From Parastagonospora avenae f. sp. tritici 18332-5 (Eukaryota; Ascomycota; Dothideomycetes; Pleosporales; Phaeosphaeriaceae), in NCBI GenBank assembly GCA_022559985.1, contig JAFJTR010000009.1, forward strand, positions 310,001 to 374,000: 64,000 bases of DNA, given 5' to 3'. The translations under genes were made by a program, and so were the position numbers. The notes under the pieces were generated by a model. That model was not told the origin of the DNA. It made no database searches and saw only the letters and a list, made by a program, of their open reading frames with translations. Below, piece by piece: positions 54,750 to 64,000 of the stretch (position 1 is the stretch's first letter; each line of letters begins with the position of its first letter).

Positions 54750-55077
54750 GGTGAGCAGCAGCTGGGTGGCAAGGGTCAGTATGCGGCGGTCACGTAAGTC
54801 GATTCTCGTTTTATCGTTTAGATCGCGAGTTTAGCTAAGGAGCGAACGGCCAACACCAGTGAGCGTGCGTCGTGGGCAGACACAGCGAGCGAGTGTGTGG
54901 TGGAGGAGTGGTGAGACAAAGCGTGGTCGAAGAAGCTGAAGGCACCGACGCGTGCCAAGCCATGGGGTTTGGCGCTAGTCCGTTTACGCCAGGCGGCTCA
55001 TCGTCGGCTTGCTGGAAAAACCACAGCATCACTCTGAAGCTCCCATTGACAGCTCCCACCCCGTCTACATCAACACC
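54750..55077. promoter_or_regulatory. Divergent promoter, SUA7 / ATP14
   Basis: Start codons of TFIIB (minus) and ATP synthase subunit h (plus) are separated by this 328-bp stretch, so both promoters lie here. No TATA box is evident. Confidence 0.55.
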
Positions 55078-55559
55078 ATGCTTGCGCAATCCATCAGGGC
55101 CTCGGTACGACCTTCACGCCGCACCTCTGCAGCTGCTTACTAACCCGCCACAGCGCCAGGCGTTCGCACGCGTCGCCCGGCAGCAGACTGCCTCCGTCGC
55201 CCGCCGCACCTTCATCACCCCCACGGCCGTTCGCTCAGGTGAGGCATCCCAATTGCGCGCCCTGCGACAGTACTGACCCAATTGGTGCTCCAGCCGATCT
55301 GGTGCAGGACCTGTACCTTCGCGAGCTCAAGGCCTACAAGGTTCCGCAAGTCAAGGCTTCGGACGCCGAGGGCTCTGTCCAGAAGTTCAGCATCCCGCCC
55401 ACGCCCACATCTCCCGAGGAGTCGGACATTGCGAGCGAGCTCAAGTCGTACGAGACCCAGCAGGTCGAGGTTGAGGGCGCTTCAAGTGAGGAGAGCGCGG
55501 CGCTGCCCGCAGAGGACTGGTTTGAGGAGGAGGAGGAGTCGACCACTGCTGCTCACTAA
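55078..55559 (+). CDS. ATP14: F1Fo ATP synthase subunit h
   Basis: Exons 55078-55104 (27 bp), 55154-55238 and 55294-55559 give 125 residues. The first intron has an ideal branch point (CTTACTAAC). The N-terminus MLAQSIRASRQAFARVARQQ, rich in Arg and Ala without acids, is a mitochondrial presequence. The mature part starts ADLVQDLYLRELKAYKVPQ and includes KASDAEGSVQKFSIPPTPTS, SDIASELKSYETQQVEVEG and an acidic WFEEEEE end, as in yeast Atp14. The subunit belongs to the peripheral stalk of mitochondrial ATP synthase. Exon 1 is short but required for the ATG. Confidence 0.92.
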
Positions 55560-57232
55560 GCGGAGCGATGCCGGGATGAGACTTCTGCATCAAAATACTA
55601 GCGATTGTGCCAATATCGAACAGCAATAGAAAACTGCGGTTCTCGATGTTTAGACCAAACGGGCAGGCCAAATCACGTGACACAACATGACTTTCATACT
55701 TGGTCGCACAGCAACTGAGACGCTTATGCAGAGTTTGAATAGCTGATCTCATTATGTGTCTCATGTAGATTGGCGTGTAGCTAAGCATGCGTCGCTGTTG
55801 CAGCAGCAGTTCACCGGCGCTGCTCCCCAGGTATACCTGGTCGGACAACAGGGATATCCCGAGGGTCCAACATGCGCAATGAATCAACGCAAGTACGTGC
55901 CTCAATAATTGGCCCTTCTCCTGCCGATTCTCGACCGATATCAGCAGGTCGTAATGTACGGGCTGCTCGGCGTGTCGTACCGGCCTCGTATACAGACTAC
56001 ACATGATGCTGAAAGTCACTTTCACCGCCATGCATCACGAGTCGGCCCCAGTGCAGCCAGTTTGGAGTGTTGTACAGCGAGTCAGCCCGTGGAAGTCACA
56101 ATCTGGACTTATGAACTTCAGGACTCAGGATGCAGCACAAGCAATTGTCGGGAGACCGGACGACAACGAGCGCACCAGATGAGGAGTTCGCCATCATTGG
56201 CTGGCTTATGGTGCAGGCAGGAAGAGGCTGAGAAGCGGAGATTCGGCTCTCGATGCAGGCTGCATCCACCATGCACATGGGATATCTAGCGCGTATTGGA
56301 ACATCGTTGGGACGTCTGGCGTCCACTTGGCCCAGAAAATTGCTCACCTTCACGGCACTCGACTGGATTTCGGTATCTCGGATGAAATGTCAAGCGGCAA
56401 GCACCCGCAGCGAGGGCAGGCATCATCTCCGTGATAACAATCGGCGCCTTAGCTAAGTGTCTGGGATGTGGACAAGGTGCGAACCGAAGAGGAACAGGAG
56501 ATTGCAGTGTCCGCTTCGCAAGAAATCAAGGCTCTGCCCTCCGGGCCCACCGTCGCAGCAGATTAGCAAGCGACTTGCACGAGCCACACTCTATGCAAAG
56601 CACGGCGATGCCAGAGGCCCTATGTTGCAGAGTTCCGAATGGCGTCAACTCTGGCAACGCACCTGATGCCGTCATCCATGAGACCTGAAGGGCTTTTGAC
56701 GCCGCCGCGTGCCAGTGGCGAGGCAGAAAATAGCAGCGCCGGGCAGACTGTACGCGAATCGCGAGGTACATAGACAAGGCGGCCGTTTTTAATATCTATA
56801 TTAAACCCTTCTAGCGATCTGCGGCGGCAGGTGCCATCCCTGCTAGCCCTCATTCATCCACAGCGGTCCTGCGGGCGTTCAAGTAATATGCCATGCTGCC
56901 CCAGTGCTGCCCGCCTCAGTCTCAAACTCAAACAGAGTGTCCTCGTCAGTCGCTACAGGTCGCCGGACTCTTGTAAACACAATCGCTTTCGCTGCGCGCA
57001 CATGTTTTATTGTCCACCCGCTCGCTCCGGCCCCACAGCCTCCTTGTGACGTTTAGCACTGCACATCGCACCTACGACCACTCTTGCTAAGCTTGCCTGA
57101 CTGACGACTACGCCGCACCACTGCCCACCGCCCACCACGCAATGAGCCGATAAAAGTGTTTGCAGAAGTTTCTTGAGAGCCGTCCCAGGCGAACACCGCT
57201 GCCTGTCCACGTAATCAGCCGCCACACTCGCC
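55560..57232. other. Long intergenic stretch, no gene seen
   Basis: About 1.67 kb between two plus-strand genes. A 196-codon frame on the minus strand (55441-56031) overlaps the ATP14 end and shows no family signal. The right part (56830-57230) is GC-rich leader for the next gene. Confidence 0.4.
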
Positions 57233-60200
57233 ATGACCGCCGCCGCCGTCGCGCCTGCCAATCGCGGACACAATGTTTTCTCCAACGCCTTTCGGGGAAG
57301 GAGTCGGGCCGCTTCGGAAGTCGGCCCCCAATCACCACGTGGAAAAGAGCCTCCGCAGATGAGCAAAGCCGCCTCGTATACGTACTTCCCACGCGTCGAC
57401 GATCTGGACCAGTCGTCTGTTGTGGGCGTGAAGGGGACCATCTCAGAGGGGGAATTGCAGCAGCAGGCGCATGGGGAAAGGACGTCAGACAGCTCGGGTG
57501 GATCCAGCCCTTCTTCAGAGGAAGAACCCGAGATCGAGCAGATGCCAGAACTGAGGCCGAAGCTCGACTCCATCAGCTCACGCCGGTCGTCGAGATTTCT
57601 TTCCTTCTCCAGCCGGAGCAGAGAGCCGAGCGCTGAGCGCAAGTCGGAGCGCAAAGCCGACCGTGGCCGCAAAGAAGCAGTCAAGCAGGAGGACTCGCCG
57701 AGCGTCTCCCCAGCACGATCCATGTCAAAGCTACGCAGGAAGTCATGGATCGTATCCTCAGACTCGCTACCCCGCAAATCCACGACGTCTCCTTCCCGGG
57801 AGAAGTCTAAAAAGGACGAGAACACGAAGATCCAGGAAGCCAACAAGCGAAAGACAACTAGCACTGCCAGCATTCCTGAGACCTCAGAAGCAAACACCAC
57901 CTCCTCTTCCATCCAGCCACGCGCACCCCTTAGCAAGAAGAACAAGCGCCTCAGCGGTCTTTTCAACGCCACTGTCAATGTGCCTCCAGTGCCCGCGGTT
58001 CCCAAATCCTTTTCCACTGAGAAGCTGCCGCTGAGCTCGCAGCCGCGTACGCCGCTCAGTCCGACTGGTGTGCCCCCACTACCGCGCAACGTCTCCCACG
58101 AGAACTTCAAAGGAGTCAAGACGGAGCCGCGCAAGAAGGATGAGCTCTGGACCGTGTTCCGGACGCTCGACGCGGATCTGCGCAAGTACGATAACACATG
58201 CCTCGTAATATGCTCTCTCTGACAAGCTGCAGGTTCCAGTCCAAGTCCCTTGCGCTGAAAGCGAACGTTCTCCGAACCACTCTCCTTCCGTTCCTACGCA
58301 CCTATGCCTCGCATCCCTCGAACCACAAACTCAGACCAGAAGACCTCGACCGAAGGACGAACATCCTCAATGCCTGGTGGACAGGTCTTTTGGAGCTTGT
58401 AGCAGGCCGAAACAATCAGTCCATTTCGGGCACTGACCGTCCTGCCATTCTCGAAGCCATCGCTGGTGTAATGGAGCGGCCCGAGTGGAGGCTTTCACCA
58501 TCGCCGTTTTGTGCACTCGCAGACCGCTCCGAGACCTCCTCAACTGCAACCCTCGGCTCAGCTGCGTCCAGCTCCTCAGACTTCCTCGCCGAGTCTGTGT
58601 ACCACAATGTGCGGAATACCTTCACGCAGAACCTCTCCGCTCAGATGAGATTTGTCGTTGAGAAAATGTCCCAGCGAAGTGCGGCAGCCAGTCTCGTGAC
58701 ATTTTGTGGAAAGACGTGCGCATATGCCTTCTGCTTCTGTCCTGGAATCGCCGACATCCTGGTTCGACTGTGGGCGCCGTCCACAGACATGATGAGGCGC
58801 GTTCTTGAAGAATCGGGTGTTTCCAAGATGGACAGATTAGACGCTGTCTCCGACCGTATCGTGGCTTCATTTCCGCCCATGCTGCACTCCTTGAAGTATA
58901 GCACTCTCGGGAAGCTGGCGCGAACACTGCGTCTACCAGCATCACCACCTTTCGGCACGGCGGACCTCGACTGGTACGGCCTCTGGATGAAGCGCTGGGC
59001 AGGCTCGGAAAGCGATCTCTTCTACGTTTTCGTCAAGCACTACCACATCCTGGTCACGGAATTCCTCCCAGTCGAGCCATCTGATGCAGAACGCGTCTGT
59101 GTGCCAGGCCTCGTTCCAGTACACGCGCAGATCCTCGTCAATCTAGACGCGACTATCAATCGACACGCTGCACCTCCACAACTTGAAGACCCGGGATCTG
59201 CAGCAGCGGCTCCTATCACATTCGATGATGTGTTGGAAACCGATGCCAATGCATCAGCTCTGGCAATTCCAGCAGCAAACGCCACTCGACAGATGCAAGA
59301 GAATCGTCTTATCATGCTGATCCGCGACTTTCTCTCTGAACGCAACGCACATCTTCAACCAGCTAGGCGGATCTTCGCAGAGAGCTTCTCTCGCTTATTA
59401 CGAGCGCAGGCGCGCAAGATTGCGATATACGATAATAATGCTTGCTACACACTGTGTGATTTCCTCGAGGAAGCGTTCGCGATACTGGTCAGGTACGAGC
59501 AGAGCGACCGCGAGCACCACTCTGTCATGGATTGGACGTTTTGGCTCTCCGTCTGCAAAATGATGACACAAAGCCACAACACGGCTACAGAGATCAAGCT
59601 CTACGCTTTTCTGTACAGCATTTGGCCTACAATTGCTGTGGATGAACGAAGAAAAGCTAGTCTCTGCCTAGACTTTATTCTGGAGCCGGAGTTTTTCGAG
59701 AGTAGATTCAATCATTGGTGCCCTATGGTCCGATCCTACTTTATGCGGCTGATATGCTGGCGAGTTGCTAGGTTCGACGGCGAGGACACTGACATCGAGA
59801 TGTATGTTCATCCTCCACATTTGCATTCACTGATACTAACACTTCGCAGCACAATTAAGCGGTCTTTGAGTGACCGACTCCGTTCTATTTGGTCACACTA
59901 CCTCTGGCTCCAAGAGGTGGCTGAGCACGACAACAGTGTCATTCCCTCTACGACTGCTTGCAACCCTGCACCCGGCCGACGCTTTCTCATCATACGTAAT
60001 GATAATCCTATTGTAGCCAATAATGGCCCTTTCCTATCATTCGACGGCGTGGTGCAGAATCCGCATCAACGCAAACCTTCTCCTTCCAACCCTGTACCAC
60101 CAGAGCCTGAGGCCATCCGGCCCACCTCTGCTATGTCGACGGACTCGCACGACTTTCCTGACGAAGACACAAGCAAGGGCAAATGGAACATACTAAAAAG

Positions 60201-60699
60201 TGTCTTTGGGGGTAGCTCGAAGCAAGCTGCAAAGTCCAAGGTTTCCACCACAAAGGAGAAGGATAACACAAATAAAGCTCCTGCTGTGAAGCCTACTCCC
60301 GAAGTCGCGGAGAAGCCTCCAGTCGTCGAGAGACCCGCACCAATCTCGCAACCTAGCAGCACCACGCATCGCTCCTATAGCTTCCGCTTCTCTCTTGAAT
60401 GGGTCGACAAGCGCTTTGGCTCGTACCAAACTATGCGTCTACAGCCGCCTCGACTTCCGCTACCTGCCCAAATCCTTCTGCAACAGAAGGGCATCAACAT
60501 TGACGCAGTGTCCAGTGCACAACCAACAGGTGCCGCCGCAACATCGAGTCGCTACGCTGGCCGCGCGCTTGCAGAATGGACTTTTGTGAGCCACGAGTGC
60601 CAGAATTTCTTCGACCGTAGGAAGAACGAAGGCGTGCCAGTGAACAGACAGGTCGAAACCCCAACTCTCAACGTCGAAGCATTCAGACGGCCCGGCTAA
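57233..60699 (+). CDS. DUF1765-domain protein
   Basis: Exons 57233-58185, 58233-59801 and 59850-60699 give 1123 residues. The last intron (48 bp; GTATGT...CTAACACTTCGCAG) is a multiple of three, so an unspliced reading is also open. The N-terminal 310 residues are disordered (Ser/Arg/Lys/Pro-rich). Then follow FQSKSLALKANVLRTTLLPF and a long helical part. The DUF1765 region lies at about 695-830 (RRIFAESFSRLLRAQARKIA, then DWTFWLSVCKMMTQSHNTAT and FNHWCPMVRSYFMRLICWRV). The C-terminal part includes SFRFSLEWVDKRFG and ALAEWTFVSHECQNFFDRR. This fungal family has no established function. No signal peptide or membrane segment is visible. Confidence 0.88.
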
Positions 60700-61366
60700 A
60701 CACGCCTCCCATACATATACTTGTCGGCCAGCCGACAGACTCGATACCATATTCCCTTTACATCTATACATTTTCATATGACGATTTGCATACGGAGACT
60801 TTTGTGCTCCCACGGCGGCGTTCTCCTTCATGGTTCTGGAATCCCCACCAGGCATCGTTGCTTACACATTCGCATGCGCGGCAGTGCGCCTTTTGCATGA
60901 TCTGGGTTTCTTTCGTAAGGGTTTCGGCGCGCATGGATACTATACACAAGCCCTTGTGGCGTACATAGATATATGGACATTGGCATTCTTCCTTTTTGGG
61001 GGCTTCGAAAGTACTATGTGGCGGTTGCGCGTGCTTGTTGAACGTGACTTTTCTCGGGATGTCGAACGGCGAGCAATGTTCCGATATCAGACATTCTCAT
61101 CAGTATTGTCATTCTTGCTTCTTGCGTCTCGTGGAGGCTGAGGCAGCTACCTAAACTGTGCGCCTCATTTTCACGGCGATATTGCGAGCTTGGCACATGA
61201 GCCACACCGAGGTCTCGTCTTCACTCGCTAACTGCGCCCAGGTCCGATCCGCAGTCTAATTCTCCGATTCCCATACAGGCCTCTCCCTTTCCCATCGCAA
61301 CATGTCCTGATGAGCAGTTTGTGGCCATAGCGTCTGTCTGTTTCATACACAAACAACCACCCCTCC
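60700..61366. other. Intergenic, no gene accepted
   Basis: 3' region of the DUF1765 gene and promoter of the Zn2Cys6 gene. A 103-codon frame (60830-61141) is hydrophobic in places but has no family signal or supporting splice sites. Confidence 0.4.
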
Positions 61367-63221
61367 ATGGACGCGAACAAACTCCGCACCCTAGAAAAGC
61401 AGTACAGAATTAGAGTCAAGACAGGTTGTGCGACATGCAGGTCTGTATTGGATGCGGAGGTGCAATGGCAGCGTGGCTGACGAAGCAAGAAGGATTCGCA
61501 AAGTCAAATGCGATGAAACACACCCCGCTTGTCAGCGCTGCACTAGAACGGGGCGCGAATGCGACGGGTATGTATGCACCATGGCTGCAGGAGGCGATCC
61601 TTGGCTGACCGTAACACAACATAGATACGCGCATCTCGTCAGGGAGAAGCGCAGTCATGCTGCTGCTGCTTCGTATCGCAATTCAGCCTTTCTCGTCGTC
61701 CCGCAGAGGACCGAGCAGGGTATTTCTAGAAGCCTGGGAAAAGCTCTGAGTCCGATTGCAAAGGAGAATCGGTCTTTCGAGTACTTCCAGACTCGCACGC
61801 TGCCCATGTGGACGGAGTTCTTCGATTCGGAGCTCTGGAGTCGGCTGGTGCTGCAATTGAGCCATGATCAGCCTGCTATCAAACATGGCATTCTCGCGCT
61901 GAGCGTCATGCACGAGCGGTACGAGGGTGCGGCGCCCGTGTCTATGGCGGCGGGCAATGACTTTGCGTTCGTGCAGTATATGCAGGCTGTCAAGCACTCG
62001 AATGAGCTGCTTACTGCGTACCAGAACGGCAAGGCGAGTTTGGAAATGGTGGTGATTGCTTGCATCATTTTCACCTGCTACGAAAATCTGGCCGGGAATT
62101 ATGAGATCGCGAGCATGCATTTGCGCAGCGGATTGCGTATCCTGGACCAGCAGCATCGCGCTGGATCACGGCTTGATGTCAGTCGAGGAGAAATTGCTAA
62201 CTCGCTGTATCGCTTTGACCTCGAGGCTATGACCTTCTCAGACTCCGCTTCTCCATACGACTATGTGCTCGACCTCGCACCAGTCTGTCCCCAAGTCCCA
62301 GACAGATACACCAAAAACGACGCCGCGCGCGACGACCTCGTCAACATCTTGCGCAGCATGATGTGGCTCGCAGGCGTCGCCGACATCGATCCCTGCGCCC
62401 CGTCATATGTCGAATGGCAGCAAGTCCAGAAAGCCATGTCCCTCGCTATCAAAAAGTGGCAATCCGCCTTCGACGACTTCAAGTCCCACATGCCGTCTCG
62501 AGAAAACGCAGACCCCAAAGTCTACGCCGGCAACACCCTCCTCACCATGGCCGCGCTCACAATCCACATCATCATCCACTCCGGCGCCGGCACAAATTCA
62601 GAAATGGCCTGGGACCCGTTCCTCCCTTCATTCACCTCCATTGTGGACCTCGCCGAGACAATCCCAATCCTGCATCCCTCAACCACAGACACCAAATACC
62701 GCGCCATCGCGCCCAAACCAGCGCCGAGTACAGCTACACCACCCACACACTTCTCCCCGTCCTTCGAGCTGTCCCCGATAGTTAGTTTGTTCATTACGGC
62801 GTGTCGGTGCCGCGACCCCTCCATCCGACGCCGTGCAATCTCCCTCCTCCTCTCCTACCGCCGCCGCGAAGGCATATGGGACTCCACCGGCGCGGGCATG
62901 ATCGCAGCACAATGTATGCGCCTCGAAGAATCCCTTCCCCCCTCTGCCCCATTCACGCAGCGTAACACCGCAGTAAACTCAAGCTCCGATGTCCCCGAGC
63001 CCCGGCGCGTGCGCGACATGAGTCTCGAGGTGAAGGAGCGGGGCGGAAAGGTGGATCTCGTGTACACGCTGATCACGGGGGAGAGGAGTGAGGGCGTGAA
63101 AGTTGTGTATGAGAGTTGGAGGGGCGCGGGGGGACTGGGATTTGGGGGCGGGTTGGGGATGAGGGCGAAGACGCATACGGGGGTTAAGAATTTGGATAGG
63201 TTGGTTAGGAGGTGGATGTGA
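61367..63221 (+). CDS. Zn2Cys6 transcription factor
   Basis: Exons 61367-61440, 61493-61567 and 61625-63221 give 581 residues. The binuclear cluster is built across both introns: GCATCRIRKVKCDETHPACQ and RCTRTGRECDGY, with cysteines at about 21, 24, 31, 38, 41 and 48. The second exon could also start 3 bp upstream (tandem AAGAAG acceptor), which would give one extra Arg and an unusual seven-residue spacing; I chose the standard six. The middle and C-terminal parts resemble the fungal regulator domain (fungal_trans_2 / DUF3468 type), with MWTEFFDSELWSRLVLQLSH and a helical FTCYENLAGNYEIASMHLRS. It is a nuclear DNA-binding regulator; target genes are not apparent. Confidence 0.9.
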
Positions 63222-63311
63222 GATTGTGGGAGATTGGATTTGTTTTGGTATTTGGGAGGAGGTGGGGAGAGACTGGACTATGTCCTGGAAGTGCTATCAC
63301 TTTGCCTCCAT

Positions 63312-63578
63312 CTAAGCCTCTTCACTGCCGTTCTGCTGGTTCGCGGCATCGTCATCCGCCTGTCCCTCCATCAGTGCTGCCTGGCGCTCACTGCCCTCCT
63401 GAGGACGCGCTGGAGCGAAGCCGGGCGTCCGCTTTGGCCAGAGACGAGCCGCGGAGGTGGTCAATTTGGCGACATCCTCGGCATGGTAGGCAGATGCGAC
63501 TTCGTCGGGGTCGTGACACATAGCACCGAAGAAGACCTGGTCGCTGTTGCGGAACCGAAAGACCCGAGGTTCAGACAT
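63312..63578 (-). CDS. Small unrecognised protein, 88 residues
   Basis: The ATG at 63578 has a good context (CGCCATGTC). The frame begins FRFRNSDQVFFGAMCHDPDE after a short start and ends in a Gln/Asp/Ala-rich tail (DDDAANQQNGSEEA). Composition is more protein-like than the overlapping frames on the other strand. It is convergent with the Zn2Cys6 gene, 90 bp apart. No family recognised; a conserved small protein or a chance frame are both possible. Confidence 0.45.
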   Translation of the reverse strand: MSEPRVFRFRNSDQVFFGAMCHDPDEVASAYHAEDVAKLTTSAARLWPKRTPGFAPARPQEGSERQAALMEGQADDDAANQQNGSEEA

Positions 63579-64000
63579 GGCGACTGATTGATAGATAGCC
63601 CGGTATAGTGATCGCGGAGTGTGTAATAAGATGGGTCAATGGTTATGTTGAGCTGATACACAACCCTGATCGTACTCACCAGGCCGAGCGCGCCTCAAGT
63701 CGCTGTTATACGAGAGTCTGTCAGGACTCGCTGGGTTGAGTGTAGCTTTACTGTCGATCGAGTTGGACGCCAGATATATTTTATAGATTAAGCCGTGTGC
63801 GGAGAGATTGGTATAGAAACAAAAGGCCAGTACTTTCGAGGGCTACAAGGCCCTTGCCCAGGTTGGTCTAGCGCATAGTGAAAGTGAAAGTGAATATCAT
63901 TCATCCTTGCGAGGAGACTTGCTCTTATAGGGCAGCGATGCTTGTTACATTAGTAACTAAGAATGTTGATAGTAAGCATAGCAAGCTGCTTTTATGATCA
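63579..64000. other. Right edge, no gene seen
   Basis: AT-rich sequence with no coding signal. The right neighbour is not visible. Confidence 0.35.

Noticed and set aside
55441..56031. 196-codon minus-strand frame overlapping the ATP14 end
   Set aside because: Overlaps a real gene, no recognised motif; Cys and His spacing is irregular.
60830..61141. 103-codon hydrophobic plus-strand frame after the DUF1765 gene
   Set aside because: Membrane-like stretch but no family signal; probably 3' UTR.
63840..63895. tRNA-like stretch near GGTTGGTCTAGCGCATAG
   Set aside because: No full set of A and B boxes and no cloverleaf could be drawn by eye.
1..64000. CRISPR arrays, rRNA genes or intact transposons
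   Set aside because: No regular spaced repeats, no rRNA-like stretches and no transposase or reverse-transcriptase motifs were seen.

Overview
This window is from a filamentous ascomycete (Pezizomycotina, probably Dothideomycetes). The genes carry short introns of about 47-70 bp with GTRNGT donors, CTAAC/CTGAC branch points and AG acceptors. The gene content is fungal: two HET-domain genes, DUF6604, DUF1765, a Zn2Cys6 regulator, a CetA/BYS1-like secreted protein and NST1. Coordinates of spliced genes below come from joining reading frames at splice sites by eye. There is no RNA evidence.

Layout. 1-4.8 kb: two DUF6604 loci on the minus strand, both broken; the second is clearly a pseudogene. 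4.8-15 kb: housekeeping block with mitochondrial ribosomal protein mL40, Rho2 GTPase, NST1 and phosphoacetylglucosamine mutase. 15-19 kb: an unrecognised protein with three 18-residue repeats, an intergenic tandem duplication and two tandem paralogues of an unrecognised family. 19.7-25 kb: a TRP14/TXNDC17-like thioredoxin, two tail-to-tail HET genes (the first with a frame break just after its start) and an unknown protein with a poly-Asp tract. 25.6-38.8 kb: Hva1/TUDOR-like chromatin-type protein, a PAQR receptor-like membrane protein, a PCI-like protein, the head-to-head ribosome-biogenesis pair RRP3/SSF1, and a giant 1854-residue protein joining an N-terminal nucleotidyltransferase-like domain to ankyrin repeats.

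40-52 kb is an accessory stretch: a secreted lipase, a small Cys-containing unknown protein, a decayed methyltransferase between copies of an A-rich repeat, a decayed coiled-coil locus, a secreted bacterial-type solute-binding protein, a gene with lesions, and a secreted CetA-like protein with two chitin-binding domains. 53-64 kb returns to core genes: TFIIB (SUA7) and ATP synthase subunit h (ATP14) sharing a divergent promoter, a DUF1765 protein, and a Zn2Cys6 regulator with a tandem AAGAAG splice acceptor.

Related functions. Rho2 and the GlcNAc-phosphate mutase both act in cell-wall synthesis. RRP3 and SSF1 both act in rRNA processing and probably share a 172-bp promoter. mL40 and ATP14 are mitochondrial. 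Broken genes are confined to the accessory patches (DUF6604, HET, methyltransferase, coiled coil, 47.8-48.8 kb), while housekeeping genes are intact, so decay is a better explanation than general sequencing error. I saw no tRNA, rRNA, CRISPR array or intact transposon.
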